Positions 18,849-27,498 of a stretch of DNA of 64,000 nt are shown here, piece after piece. Under the pieces are notes generated by a model. It had not been told where the DNA came from. It saw nothing but the letters and a program-made list of their open reading frames with translations, and did no database searches. Positions within the stretch are counted from its first letter, which is position 1. The number at the start of each line of letters is the position of its first letter. The translations under genes were made by a program, and so were the position numbers. Source of the DNA: Faecalibacterium prausnitzii (GTDB taxonomy: Bacteria; Bacillota; Clostridia; Oscillospirales; Ruminococcaceae); assembly GCA_004558805.1 (NCBI GenBank), contig SFDE01000017.1, positions 1-64,000 on the forward strand, written 5' to 3'.

Positions 18849-19685
18849 TCAGTCGTCCCGTGCCGCCGGGCATAGCCGGGGCAGCAGGGACTCAAACCAG
18901 ACCCCGAAGCGGGTGTCCTGCCCGGCGGGGGTGTTCTGGATCGCCAGTGAGACAAACTCGGCGGCGTTGTCAGCGGCGGCACTGAGGGCGTTGCCCTGCA
19001 TCAGGGAACCGATGAGCACAGCACCGTACAGGTCCCCGGTACCGGGGAAGCTGCGGTCCAGATGGAGCTTTTTCAGGACAAAGCGGTCCCGTCCGCCTCC
19101 GGCGCAGCCGATGTACTTGCCCAGCGGCAGCCCGGTGACCACCACATTGGGAGCAAGGGCAGTCAGGTCGTCTGCCAGTGCCTGCGCCGCCGGGTCCTCC
19201 AGCGGGTCGGACACCGGGGCGCGCTCCAGCAGCAGCTGCGCTTCGGTATAGTTGGGCAGGATCAGGTCCGCCGACCGGCACAGATCCCGGATGCGCTGGA
19301 TCAGGGCAGGGGTGACGGAGGAGTATGCCCTGCCATTGTCTCCCATTACTGGGTCCACGATCTTGTGGGCATTGCCCCACAGGGAAAACGCCTTTTCAGC
19401 AAGTGCCACCTGCGCTTCGCCGCCCAGATAGCCGGTATAGATGCAGTCAAAATCCAGTCCCAGTGCGTGGTAGTGGTCCAGAGCGGCTTCGCCGTAGAGA
19501 CTGCCGTCCAGCCGTGCCGGTTCGCCCAGACCGCCGGTGTGGGTGGACAGCACCACCGTGGGCAGCGCCACAGGCTGCAGCCCCATCACTGACAGCACCG
19601 GCAGGATCACCGCAAGACTGCAGCGTCCCACCCCGGACAGATCGTGAATGCAAAGGATCTTTTTAGGTTCAACAGGTCGTATCAA
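18849..19685 (-). CDS. pyridoxal/pyridoxamine kinase (PdxY-like)
   Basis: A 278-residue ribokinase-family enzyme that phosphorylates pyridoxal or pyridoxamine to make the PLP cofactor. Features are IHDLSGVGRCS near 13, the substrate segment LSTHTGG near 47, DPVMGDNGR near 117 and the catalytic/ATP motif SFPGTGDLYGA near 225 with its GTGD aspartate. The start is a TTG at 19685: no ATG lies nearby and AAGGAGG sits 8 bases upstream. First gene of the pdxY-trmL-degV unit. Confidence 0.88.
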   Translation of the reverse strand: MIRPVEPKKILCIHDLSGVGRCSLAVILPVLSVMGLQPVALPTVVLSTHTGGLGEPARLDGSLYGEAALDHYHALGLDFDCIYTGYLGGEAQVALAEKAFSLWGNAHKIVDPVMGDNGRAYSSVTPALIQRIRDLCRSADLILPNYTEAQLLLERAPVSDPLEDPAAQALADDLTALAPNVVVTGLPLGKYIGCAGGGRDRFVLKKLHLDRSFPGTGDLYGAVLIGSLMQGNALSAAADNAAEFVSLAIQNTPAGQDTRFGVWFESLLPRLCPAARDD

Positions 19686-19767
19686 ATAAGGAGCCTCCTT
19701 ACGGTCGTGCTTTCTGCTGTGCCGGAAAAACAACGCCCCGGCATCACGGCACAAAACATCATGCTAC

Positions 19768-19776
19768 AGTATACCA
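19768..19776 (-). promoter_or_regulatory. extended -10 promoter of pdxY
   Basis: Read leftward, TGGTATACT is an extended -10 element (TGn-TATACT); no clear -35 box is seen. Confidence 0.4.
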
Positions 19777-19870
19777 CAAAATTCTGAACAAAAAAAGCGT
19801 ATACCGGATTATTTGGCGGAAATACTAGTATCGTTTCCACGATGTTCTGTACAGAAAGGAGTCTTTGACA

Positions 19871-20080
19871 ATGAAACAGCAAACAGCACCCTCTTCCGCC
19901 GGCATTCTGGCAGGCATGGCGGCGGGGGCGGCACTGGGGGCAGCGGGGACCCTTGCCGCTACCCAGAACCGCCGTCAGCTCCGCCGCACCACCCGCAAGG
20001 TCATGAAGGAGGCAGAAAACGCCGTGATGCAGCTGGACAGGCTGATGGAGGACTTTGTGGACCGCCACATGAGCCAGTAA
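19871..20080 (+). CDS. small glycine/alanine-rich membrane protein
   Basis: A 69-residue protein. Residues 9-30 form a short glycine/alanine-rich hydrophobic segment (AGILAGMAAGAALGAAGT), followed by a basic amphipathic helix with RRQLRRTTRKVMK. The layout is like YtxH-type small envelope proteins, but similarity is only in architecture. ATG 19871 follows AGAAAGGAG; an in-frame TTG six bases earlier is less likely. It ends just before a strong bidirectional terminator. Function unknown. Confidence 0.65.
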   Translation: MKQQTAPSSAGILAGMAAGAALGAAGTLAATQNRRQLRRTTRKVMKEAENAVMQLDRLMEDFVDRHMSQ

Positions 20081-20084
20081 AAAC

Positions 20085-20141
20085 AAAAACTATCTGCAGC
20101 GCTCCTCCCGGCTTTGGGAAAAGAGGCTGCAGATAGTTTTG
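20085..20141. terminator. bidirectional terminator between convergent genes
   Basis: CAAAAACTATCTGCAGC (20085-20100 region) pairs with GCTGCAGATAGTTTTG (20126-20141). T-runs occur in both directions. Confidence 0.85.
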
Positions 20142-20155
20142 TACACAGCAGGCGG

Positions 20156-20629
20156 TTACTTGTTCCAGATGCACATGCGGGCGGTGGTATTGATCTTGCC
20201 CAGCAGGCTCAGGTCCATCTGGATGTTGCAGGTAACGGTCAGCGCCTTGTTCACATCGCTGCCGGTAAGCACCGAAGCAGGCAGATTTTTGATGGTCAGC
20301 ACCCCGGTGCCTTCCTCCAGCTCTCCGCTGATGGTGCCGTCGTAGGTCACATCACCGATGGTCAGCCCCGTAAGGCAGCCGGTGACCCCCATCTTGGACA
20401 CCTGCTTTATCGGCAAGGTCAGGGTGTAGGTGCCGTTGGACTGATGGGTCAGGGTGATGTCCCGCTCCGAGTCGATGCCGGAGTTTGCCATGGATTCCTT
20501 GTCGGACTTTTCTTTCCAGAACTTTACGCCCACATCCAGCTTGGTGGCTGCGGCGGCGCTGAGGGTGAAAACACACAGAAGAGCCAGCGTAAGCAGTGCA
20601 ACGCCGGTGCGTTTCAGGGTGGATGTCAT
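20156..20629 (-). CDS. secreted protein with possible NEAT-like domain
   Basis: A 157-residue exported protein. The signal peptide is at about 1-27 (KRTGVALLTLALLC, then cleavage near SAAAAT). The mature part is beta-rich: VKFWKEKSDKESMANSG followed by NGTYTLTLPI and TGLTIGDVTYDG. The order Trp/Lys...SMAN...dGtYtltlp resembles heme-binding NEAT domains, but the usual YxxxY heme tyrosines are not evident, so the match is tentative. There is no LPXTG anchor. It has its own consensus promoter (20689-20717) and AAAGG ribosome site. The function could be binding of a small ligand at the cell surface. Confidence 0.6.
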   Translation of the reverse strand: MTSTLKRTGVALLTLALLCVFTLSAAAATKLDVGVKFWKEKSDKESMANSGIDSERDITLTHQSNGTYTLTLPIKQVSKMGVTGCLTGLTIGDVTYDGTISGELEEGTGVLTIKNLPASVLTGSDVNKALTVTCNIQMDLSLLGKINTTARMCIWNK

Positions 20630-20688
20630 GTTCGACCAACCTTTCCTGCCGCAAAAGCGGCGATGACGGGAAATACCTCTCTGACCCG

Positions 20689-20717
20689 ACTATAGCATGA
20701 TACGGCAGGATTGTCAA
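20689..20717 (-). promoter_or_regulatory. promoter of the secreted-protein gene
   Basis: Read leftward: TTGACA (20712-20717), a 17-bp spacer and TATAGT (20689-20694), close to sigma-A consensus. Confidence 0.8.
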
Positions 20718-20780
20718 CGCACTTTGGCGAAGGTTCACAGAAATATTACACGGAAGAGCACGTAATGGTGGAAAAACATC

Positions 20781-20813
20781 AAAAAACGCCGCCCCCGGCA
20801 AGAGGGGCGGCGC
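20781..20813 (-). terminator. terminator of the hydrogenase gene
   Basis: CGCCGCCCC (20787-20795) pairs with GGGGCGGCG (20804-20812). Read leftward it is followed by TTTTTTGATG. Confidence 0.88.
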
Positions 20814-20835
20814 AGAAAGCTTAATGAAAGGGGAA

Positions 20836-22389
20836 TCAGACCTCGAAGTTGGGATCGTCCTTCAGCATGTGGATGTTGGACATGAAGGCGCTCTGTTCGG
20901 GATCGGAGAACTCTGCTTCCTTCACGTACTTGTTCAGCACCGCAGCGGTACGCACGGGGTCCGCAATGGTGCCTGCACCGCCGATGCAGCCGCCGGGGCA
21001 GCCCATGCCTTCCAGCAGGTAGCCGTTGTACTTGCCAGCCTTGGCGAGCATCAGCAGTTTCTTGCAGTCCGCAAGACCTTGGGCGGAGGCGATCTTCACT
21101 TCCATGTCGGGACGCCATTCCTTGATCTTGTCGGCAACTGCCTTTGCCACGCCGCCGGACTGTGCAAAGCCGCGACCTGCAGAGGAGGCGTAGCACAGAT
21201 CCATCTCGGCGGGATCCACTTCCAGATTGTCCAGATCCAGATCCTTAGCCTCGATGATGCCGGCAAGCTCCTCAAAGGTCAGCACAAAGTCCACGTCGGA
21301 GCGGACAGTGCGGCGGGATGCCTCCAGCTTCTTGGCAGCGCAGGGTCCGATGAAGCACATACGTGCCTCGGGGTCTGCCTGTTTCATCATGCGGGCGGTG
21401 AACACCATGGGGGTCATGGTCATGGAGATGTTCTTGGCAAGACCCGGGAAGGCGGTCTTTGCCATCATGCTCCATGCGGGGCAGCAGGAGGTAGCCATAA
21501 AGTCCAGCTTCTCCGGCACTTCCTCCAGGAAGTCGTGTGCCTCGTCCACGGTGCACAGGTCGGCGCCGATGGCAACTTCCACCACGTCGCAGAAGCCCAC
21601 TGCCTTCAGTGCAGCCTTCAGCTTGCCAGCGGAGGCGAGAGACGGGAACTGGTTGATAAAGGCGGGAGCCACCAGAGCGTAGATCCGGTCGCCACGGTTG
21701 AAGCCCTGGATCAGCTGATAGATCTGACCCTTATCCGCAATGGCACCAAAGGGGCAGTTTACCAGACACTGACCGCAGGAAACGCACTTGCTGTAGTCGA
21801 TCTCGGCACGACCCAGCTCGTCGGAGTGGATGGCACCCATGCCGCAAGCTGCAGCGCAGGGACGCTCGGTCTTGACGATGGCGTTGTAGGGGCAGACGGT
21901 GACACAGCGACCGCACTTGATGCACTTTTCCTGATCGATGGTGGAACGACCGCTCTCCCAGGTGATCGCCTTTTTGGGGCACACTTCCATACAGGGGTGA
22001 GCCAGGCAGCCCTGGCACAGGTCGGAGACCTTTACCAGCTTTTCCGGGCAGCGGTTGCAGGCAAACTTGACCACGTTCACCAGCGGGGGATCGTAGTACT
22101 TATCTGCAATGGAAGCGTCTTCCAGACCGGAGACCACGCTGTTGTGCTCGTCCATGCGGCGGGTGGGCAGACCCATGGCGAGACGGACACGCTCCTCGAC
22201 GATGGCACGCTCCAGGAAGATGTCCTTGCGCAGCTTGCCCTCTTCACCGGGGATGATGGTGTAAGGGATCTTGCGCATCAGGTGGTTTGCCTGCTCGCCC
22301 TTGACATTGGCGTATGCCATCCGTGCCACCTCGGTAAAGACCTGACGGCGGATCTGGATGACAGTGGTGTTGATTCCTCTAAAACTCAT
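20836..22389 (-). CDS. [FeFe] hydrogenase, group B
   Basis: A 517-residue monomeric iron hydrogenase that would couple ferredoxin oxidation to H2 formation or sensing. Two 4Fe-4S clusters are predicted at about 135-215 (CIKCGRCVTVCP, CVSCGQCLVNCP), with further cysteines at CQGCLAHPCMEVCP. The H-cluster motifs are L1 TSCCPAWS near 306, L2 FIGPCAAKK near 355 and L3 EGMGCPGGCIGG near 464. L2 begins GPC rather than the canonical MPC, as in group B enzymes. No maturases (HydE/F/G) or partner subunits are adjacent. A 140-base leader contains a stable hairpin. Confidence 0.92.
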   Translation of the reverse strand: MSFRGINTTVIQIRRQVFTEVARMAYANVKGEQANHLMRKIPYTIIPGEEGKLRKDIFLERAIVEERVRLAMGLPTRRMDEHNSVVSGLEDASIADKYYDPPLVNVVKFACNRCPEKLVKVSDLCQGCLAHPCMEVCPKKAITWESGRSTIDQEKCIKCGRCVTVCPYNAIVKTERPCAAACGMGAIHSDELGRAEIDYSKCVSCGQCLVNCPFGAIADKGQIYQLIQGFNRGDRIYALVAPAFINQFPSLASAGKLKAALKAVGFCDVVEVAIGADLCTVDEAHDFLEEVPEKLDFMATSCCPAWSMMAKTAFPGLAKNISMTMTPMVFTARMMKQADPEARMCFIGPCAAKKLEASRRTVRSDVDFVLTFEELAGIIEAKDLDLDNLEVDPAEMDLCYASSAGRGFAQSGGVAKAVADKIKEWRPDMEVKIASAQGLADCKKLLMLAKAGKYNGYLLEGMGCPGGCIGGAGTIADPVRTAAVLNKYVKEAEFSDPEQSAFMSNIHMLKDDPNFEV

Positions 22390-22434
22390 TCCAATCTCTC
22401 CTTGCTTTGACTATGACAACAAAAATACATATCC

Positions 22435-22468
22435 CACCGCTGCTCCCGACAGTCGGGAACCGGCGGTG
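22435..22468 (-). other. hairpin in the hydrogenase leader
   Basis: CACCGC...GCGGTG encloses an inner TCCCGA/TCGGGA stem; read leftward, a T-rich stretch follows after about ten bases. It may be an attenuator or an mRNA-stabilising hairpin. No regulator is known. Confidence 0.35.
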
Positions 22469-22628
22469 CAGCACGGGGCGTATGGTACGGCACTGCTCTA
22501 TTCAGCGCTGCGCCCCGAATGGTCCATCATCATTTTAACATAAAGACGTAAAGATGAAAAGGGTAAACCGAAAAAATCGTTAAACAAATCGCAAACGATG
22601 CAAGATGAACAAATTTCACCTCAAAAAA

Positions 22629-23924
22629 TCAGCACAATGCTGCACGCACCCGCTCGCCGTCGTAGCTGCCCAGCCGGACGCGGACGATGTCGCCGCTGTG
22701 GTGTCCCGGGGCGGACACCACCACCGGGATATACAGCCGGGTGTAGCCGGTAAACAGGGTGCCGGACAGGGGCGTTTCCAGCAGCACCTCGTCCTCGCTG
22801 CCCTCAAAGGCGGCAAGGACGTTGCAGCGCACCTGCTCGGCAAGGGCGTTCATTTCCCGGCTCCGTGCCTGCTTTTCCCGCTCGTGGACCTGATCCGGGA
22901 AGTCGTAAGCGGGGGTGCCGCTGCGGCGGGAGTAGGGGAATACATGGACCTTCAAAAAGCCGATCTCCTTCAGGAACCGGCAGCTCTCCGCAAAGTCCTC
23001 CGGAGTCTCCCCGGGGAAGCCGCAGATGCAGTCGGTGGTAAAGCTTACGGGGCGGCTGCCGTAGGCGGCACGGATCTGGTCCACCACCTGTGCGTACTGC
23101 TGGGCGGTGTAGACCCGGCGCATCCGGCGCAGGGTGGCGGTGCAGCCGCTCTGAAGACTCAGATGGAACTGGGGGCACAGCTTGTCCACCGCCGCCAGCC
23201 GGGCGATGGCTTCCGGGGTCAGCATATCCGGGTCCAGACTGCCCAGACGGATGCGGCGAATGCCCTCCACCTGTGCGCACTTTTCCACCAGCTCCACCAG
23301 ATCGGTGCCGGTGTCCAGACCGTAGCTGGGCAGGGAGATGGCGCTGAGCACCACCTCCTGATAGCCTGCGGCGGCAAGCTGCTGCAGCTCCGCCAGAATG
23401 CTTGCCTCGGCACGGCTCCGCACCGGACCTCGTGCCCGGGGGATGACGCAGTAGGCGCACTGACGGTTGCAGCCATCCTCCACCTTGATAAAGGCACGGG
23501 TGTGGGTCTCAAACCGCTCCACCGGCAGCTCCTCAAAAAGCTCGCCCCGCTGATGGGGGGTCACTGCCACGATGCGGGGATGCCCCTCCAACAGCTTGCG
23601 GACGTTGTCCAGGATCGCCTTGCGGTCTCCGTTGCCGCACACAAGGTCCGCCTCCATGAACTGCGCCGCCTCATCCGGAAACGCCTGAGGGTAGCAGCCG
23701 GTGAGCACCGTGACGGCACCGGGGTTCTCCCGCTTTTTCCGCCGCAGCCATTTGCGGCTCTTCTGGTCGCCAAAGTTGGTGACGGTGCAGCTGTTGACGA
23801 TGAACACGTCGGCAGGCTCTCCCTCCTGTGCAATGGTAAAGCCGTTGGCACGGAACAGCTGCTCCAGTGCGCCGGTCTCGTTTAAGTTGACCTTGCAGCC
23901 CAGTGTATAGAAACAAACTCGCAT
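22629..23924 (-). CDS. mtaB: tRNA N6-threonylcarbamoyladenosine methylthiotransferase MtaB
   Basis: A 431-residue radical-SAM enzyme that converts t6A37 to ms2t6A37 in tRNA reading ANN codons. The UPF0004 domain (1-125) opens FYTLGCKVNLNET, with cluster cysteines at 10, 46 (NSCTVTNFGD) and near 78 (TGCYPQ). The radical-SAM cluster is CNRQCAYC near 149. A C-terminal TRAM-like region follows. The start at 23924 (MRVCFYTLGC) has GGAAAGGAAATACC upstream. It diverges from the carboxypeptidase gene. Confidence 0.95.
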   Translation of the reverse strand: MRVCFYTLGCKVNLNETGALEQLFRANGFTIAQEGEPADVFIVNSCTVTNFGDQKSRKWLRRKKRENPGAVTVLTGCYPQAFPDEAAQFMEADLVCGNGDRKAILDNVRKLLEGHPRIVAVTPHQRGELFEELPVERFETHTRAFIKVEDGCNRQCAYCVIPRARGPVRSRAEASILAELQQLAAAGYQEVVLSAISLPSYGLDTGTDLVELVEKCAQVEGIRRIRLGSLDPDMLTPEAIARLAAVDKLCPQFHLSLQSGCTATLRRMRRVYTAQQYAQVVDQIRAAYGSRPVSFTTDCICGFPGETPEDFAESCRFLKEIGFLKVHVFPYSRRSGTPAYDFPDQVHEREKQARSREMNALAEQVRCNVLAAFEGSEDEVLLETPLSGTLFTGYTRLYIPVVVSAPGHHSGDIVRVRLGSYDGERVRAALC

Positions 23925-23968
23925 GAGTGGTATTTCCTTTCCATGGCAGGATTGAATGTGTACTCTTC

Positions 23969-23998
23969 ATTATATATCATGGCGGCGGGGGGATGCAA
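23969..23998 (-). promoter_or_regulatory. mtaB promoter
   Basis: Read leftward: TTGCAT (23993-23998), an 18-bp spacer and TATAAT (23969-23974). Confidence 0.65.
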
Positions 23999-24118
23999 GA
24001 CCCCGCCGGCGGGAAAAGGGGGGCTCCAACCTTATATATAAAGTATGCCCGGCGGGAATGCGCCCCGGAGCTGCCGCATACACTGCAACCAGAAAGCTTG
24101 TGCAGGGAGGGGACGGCA

Positions 24119-25351
24119 ATGGAACGGAGAGATCTTGCCCTGTTGGGGGCAGGGGTGGTATGCTTCTGGCTGTTTGCGCTGGCGCTGGGCACGGCGCAGG
24201 GCAGGGGGCTGCACCGGGAGCAGGTCCGGCAGACTGCAGGGCAGCAGACCGTGGTGCAGGCGGCAGCGGCAGAGGCTCCCCGGCTTGCCCTGAACTGCCG
24301 GGCGGCGATCCTTGTGGAGCAGCACAGCGGCAAAGTACTGTACGAGATGGAGGCGGACCGGCAGATGCCCATTGCCTCCATCACCAAGGTGATGACCCTG
24401 CTGCTGACCTTTGAAGCGGTGCAGAAGGGACAGCTGACCATGGATACCCCGGTGCCGGTAAGTGAGCACGCCTACCACATGGGCGGCAGTCAGATCTGGC
24501 TGGAGCCGGGGGAACAGTTCACGCTGGATGAGATGATCAAGGCGATCTGCGTCAGCTCCGCCAACGATGCCGCCGTGGCGGTGGCAGAGCTGGTGGGAGG
24601 CAGCGAGCCGGGGTTCGTGGAACAGATGAACGCCTGCGCCGCCCGGCTGGGCATGGAGCACACCACTTTCCGCAATGCCTGCGGGCTGGACACGGAGGGA
24701 CATCTTTCCACTGCCCGGGATGTGGCGGTGATGAGCTGCCACATCCTGAACACCTGCCCGGAGGTGCTGCATTACACCGGCATCTGGACCGACAGCCTCC
24801 GGGGCGGTACCACCCATCTGGTAAACACCAACAAGCTGCTGCGGCGGTACGAGGGCATCACCGGGCTCAAGACCGGCACCACCGGCGGGGCAGGGGTGTG
24901 CATCAGCGCCAGCGCCACCCGGCAGGGGCTGAGTCTTGTGGCAGTGGTGCTGGGTGCTCCCTCCAGCAAGGACCGGTTTGACGCTGCCACCACCCTGCTG
25001 GACTACGGTTTTGGCAACTACCGTGCTGCGCCGCTGCCGGAGATGGAACAGTGTCCGGCGCAGCTGCCGGTAAAGGGCAGCCCCCGGGAGACGATGACGC
25101 TGGATTACTCCGCCCTGCCGGAGAGCATCCTGCTGCCCAAGACCGACGCCGGGGAGCTGACGGTGCAGCTGCAGCTGCCGGAGAGCCTGACCGCCCCGGT
25201 GCAGAAAGGACAGACCCTGGGCAGGGTGCAGGTCCTTGATCCGGCAGGCAGCACCCTGCTGGGAGAATACGAAGTCTATGCGGCGGCGGATGCCCCCAAA
25301 ACGGACTTTGGCACCGCCCTGGGGATGCTGTGGGAGGCGCTGAAGGGCTGA
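24119..25351 (+). CDS. D-alanyl-D-alanine carboxypeptidase (DacF/PBP5 type)
   Basis: A 410-residue exported penicillin-binding protein of peptidase family S11 that trims the terminal D-Ala of peptidoglycan stem peptides. An N-terminal hydrophobic segment (8-24) is a signal or anchor. The active site is complete: S87-I-T-K90, SAN near 146 and KTG near 249. A C-terminal beta domain (about 310-400) follows, as in PBP5. The start at 24119 has GGGAGGGGAC just upstream; readings from 23927 have no ribosome site. The gene is isolated and diverges from mtaB. Confidence 0.93.
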   Translation: MERRDLALLGAGVVCFWLFALALGTAQGRGLHREQVRQTAGQQTVVQAAAAEAPRLALNCRAAILVEQHSGKVLYEMEADRQMPIASITKVMTLLLTFEAVQKGQLTMDTPVPVSEHAYHMGGSQIWLEPGEQFTLDEMIKAICVSSANDAAVAVAELVGGSEPGFVEQMNACAARLGMEHTTFRNACGLDTEGHLSTARDVAVMSCHILNTCPEVLHYTGIWTDSLRGGTTHLVNTNKLLRRYEGITGLKTGTTGGAGVCISASATRQGLSLVAVVLGAPSSKDRFDAATTLLDYGFGNYRAAPLPEMEQCPAQLPVKGSPRETMTLDYSALPESILLPKTDAGELTVQLQLPESLTAPVQKGQTLGRVQVLDPAGSTLLGEYEVYAAADAPKTDFGTALGMLWEALKG

Positions 25352-25483
25352 GAAGGGGAATCGTGCGCTTTAACGCACAAAAGCAAAAGAAGGCAAAGGA
25401 AAACAAACTGGATGCCTGAACAAATCTGGATGAAGAAACAAAAAAACACTATTAAAATTGTATGAAATCCAAGGATTTTGACC

Positions 25484-25512
25484 TTGACTTTGCGGGGATG
25501 GAACGGTACACT
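25484..25512 (+). promoter_or_regulatory. pgi promoter
   Basis: TTGACT (25484-25489), a 17-bp spacer and TACACT (25507-25512); an overlapping TTGACC lies just before. Confidence 0.7.
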
Positions 25513-25574
25513 TATACCAAGATAGTTCCTCGCAGGGCAACTGCCCGGCAGATCGTTTGGAGGTCAGTATAAAA

Positions 25575-26906
25575 ATGAGTGTCTCACTGAATACAAAGCA
25601 TCTCTCCAGCTTTATCAGCGAAGAGGAATATGCAGCCATCTATCCCCAGGTGGAAGCTGCTCATAAGCAGCTGGAAGCCAAGAATGGTCCCGGCAATGAT
25701 TTTCTGGGCTGGATGTACCTGCCCCGCGACTATGATAAGGAAGAGTTCGCCCGCATCAAGGAAGCCGCCGCAAAGATCCGGCAGGATTCCGACGTGCTGG
25801 TGGTCGCCGGTATCGGCGGCAGCTACCTGGGCGCCCGTGCTGTGGTGGAAGCCGTCAAGGGCATGTACCACAACGAGATCGAAGAAGGTCTGAAGATCTA
25901 CTTCTGTGGCAACAGCATCAGCCCCACCTATCTGAACAATATCATCAGCCTGTGCAAGGGCAAGCGCTTCTCCATCAACGTCATCTCCAAGTCCGGTACT
26001 ACCACCGAGACTTCTCTTGCCTTCCGTGTGCTACGGAAGCTGCTGGAGGACGAGATGGGCGTGGAAGAGGCAAACAAGCGCATCTATGCTACCACCGACC
26101 GTGCCAAGGGCACTCTCAAGCAGCTGGCAGACGCTCAGGGCTGGCCCACCTTCGTGGTGCCGGATGACGTGGGCGGTCGCTATTCGGTGCTCAGCGCCGT
26201 GGGTCTGCTGCCCATCGCCGCCGCCGGCATCGACATCGACCAGCTGATGCAGGGCGCTGCAGACGCTATGGAGCGGTTCTCGGTACTCAGCCCCGACAAC
26301 GACGCCTACAAGTATGCCGCCATCCGCAACATCCTGTACCGCAAGGGCAAGAGCGTGGAGATCCTGGAGTGCTACGAGCCGGACTTTACCCTGATGAACG
26401 AGTGGTATAAGCAGCTGTTTGGTGAGAGCGAGGGCAAGGACAACAAGGGTCTGTTCCCCGCCAGCTGCATCTTCTCCACCGACCTGCACTCCATGGGTCA
26501 GTTCATCCAGGAAGGTTCCCGCACCATGTTCGAGACCATCGTGGATGTGAAGAAGCCGGCACAGGACCTGTTCATCGAGAAGCTGGAAGGCAACTTTGAC
26601 GGTCTGAACTTCCTTGCAGACCAGAACATGAGCGTGGTGAACCGCAAGGCAATGGAGGGCACCATCCTCGCCCACACCGATGGCGGCGTGCCGGAGGTGC
26701 TCATTGAGGTGGACGACCTCACCGCCTACAACGTGGGTTACCTGATCTACTTCTTCTGGCGTGCATGTGCCTGCAGCGGCTACCTGCTGAGCGTGAACCC
26801 CTTCAACCAGCCGGGTGTGGAGAGCTATAAGAAGAACATGTTTGCACTGCTGGGCAAGCCGGGCTACGAGAACCTGACCGCCGAGCTGGAAGCAAAGCTG
26901 AAGTAA
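25575..26906 (+). CDS. pgi: glucose-6-phosphate isomerase
   Basis: A 443-residue glycolytic enzyme interconverting glucose-6-phosphate and fructose-6-phosphate. The sugar-phosphate sites are GIGGSYLGAR near 75 and ISKSGTTTE near 138-146. The C-terminal helix begins NPFNQPGVESYKKN, where the lysine and adjacent residues are part of the active site. The compact size is that of Firmicutes PGI. ATG 25575 follows TTGGAGGTCAG. Codon use is strongly biased, as expected for a highly expressed gene. Confidence 0.98.
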   Translation: MSVSLNTKHLSSFISEEEYAAIYPQVEAAHKQLEAKNGPGNDFLGWMYLPRDYDKEEFARIKEAAAKIRQDSDVLVVAGIGGSYLGARAVVEAVKGMYHNEIEEGLKIYFCGNSISPTYLNNIISLCKGKRFSINVISKSGTTTETSLAFRVLRKLLEDEMGVEEANKRIYATTDRAKGTLKQLADAQGWPTFVVPDDVGGRYSVLSAVGLLPIAAAGIDIDQLMQGAADAMERFSVLSPDNDAYKYAAIRNILYRKGKSVEILECYEPDFTLMNEWYKQLFGESEGKDNKGLFPASCIFSTDLHSMGQFIQEGSRTMFETIVDVKKPAQDLFIEKLEGNFDGLNFLADQNMSVVNRKAMEGTILAHTDGGVPEVLIEVDDLTAYNVGYLIYFFWRACACSGYLLSVNPFNQPGVESYKKNMFALLGKPGYENLTAELEAKLK

Positions 26907-26959
26907 ATCAAACATCGATCTCCCGCCGTAAGGCGTGGAAAATACAGGAGGACTGAACT

Positions 26960-27364
26960 ATGATTAAACTGATTGTTGGTACCAAGGGCTCCGGCAAGAC
27001 CAAGGCTATGATCGACCAGATCAATGATGCGGTCAAGACCTCCAAGGGTAACGTGGTCGTCGTGGAAAAGGGTATGAAGCTCACCTATGACATCGCTCCT
27101 GCAGCACGTCTGATCGATCTGGAAGAGTACAAGATCTCCGGCGGCGAAATGCTGTACGGCTTCGTGGCTGGTCTGATGGCAAGCAACTACGATATCACCG
27201 ATCTGTACATTGATGGCATCCTGAAGGTCCTGGACCACGATATCAACCGTCTGGGCGTTGTGCTGGACGAGATCGCTGCCATTGCCAGCGATAGCGTCAA
27301 GGTCACCGTCACCGTAAGCTCCGATGAGGCAAGCCTGCCCCACGATGTTAAAAAGTATCTGTAA
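26960..27364 (+). CDS. small P-loop protein of unknown function
   Basis: A 134-residue cytosolic protein with an N-terminal Walker A motif GTKGSGKT at residues 7-14 and a hydrophobic Walker B-like strand (RLGVVLDEIAAIA) near 96-108. The family is conserved in clostridia and sometimes labelled twitching-motility or ATPase, but no full AAA or kinase domain fits in this size. The ribosome site is AGGAGGACTGAAC. It lies 53 bases after pgi with no terminator between, so it is probably cotranscribed with pgi. It has highly biased codons, which suggests strong expression. Confidence 0.75.
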   Translation: MIKLIVGTKGSGKTKAMIDQINDAVKTSKGNVVVVEKGMKLTYDIAPAARLIDLEEYKISGGEMLYGFVAGLMASNYDITDLYIDGILKVLDHDINRLGVVLDEIAAIASDSVKVTVTVSSDEASLPHDVKKYL

Positions 27365-27383
27365 TTCCGTGTAAACGCAAGCA

Positions 27384-27440
27384 GACCACAGGCAGGAGAC
27401 CGGAAAATTTCAAATTTTTTCGGTTTTCTGCCTGTTTTGG
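27384..27440 (+). terminator. terminator of the pgi unit
   Basis: ACCACAGGCAG pairs with CTGCCTGTTTTGGT around an inner CCGGAAAATT/AATTTTTTCGG hairpin. Confidence 0.65.
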
Positions 27441-27442
27441 TG

Positions 27443-27471
27443 TTGACAAAGGGGTACTTTGGCGCTATACT
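27443..27471 (+). promoter_or_regulatory. yceD-rpmF promoter
   Basis: TTGACA (27443-27448), a 17-bp spacer and TATACT (27466-27471), nearly consensus. Confidence 0.82.
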
Positions 27472-27498
27472 AACAAAGCAGCCTTTTAGAGGTGTACT

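Noticed and set aside
20824..22410. A 528-codon plus-strand frame
   Set aside because: It is antisense to the hydrogenase, which has full cluster motifs.
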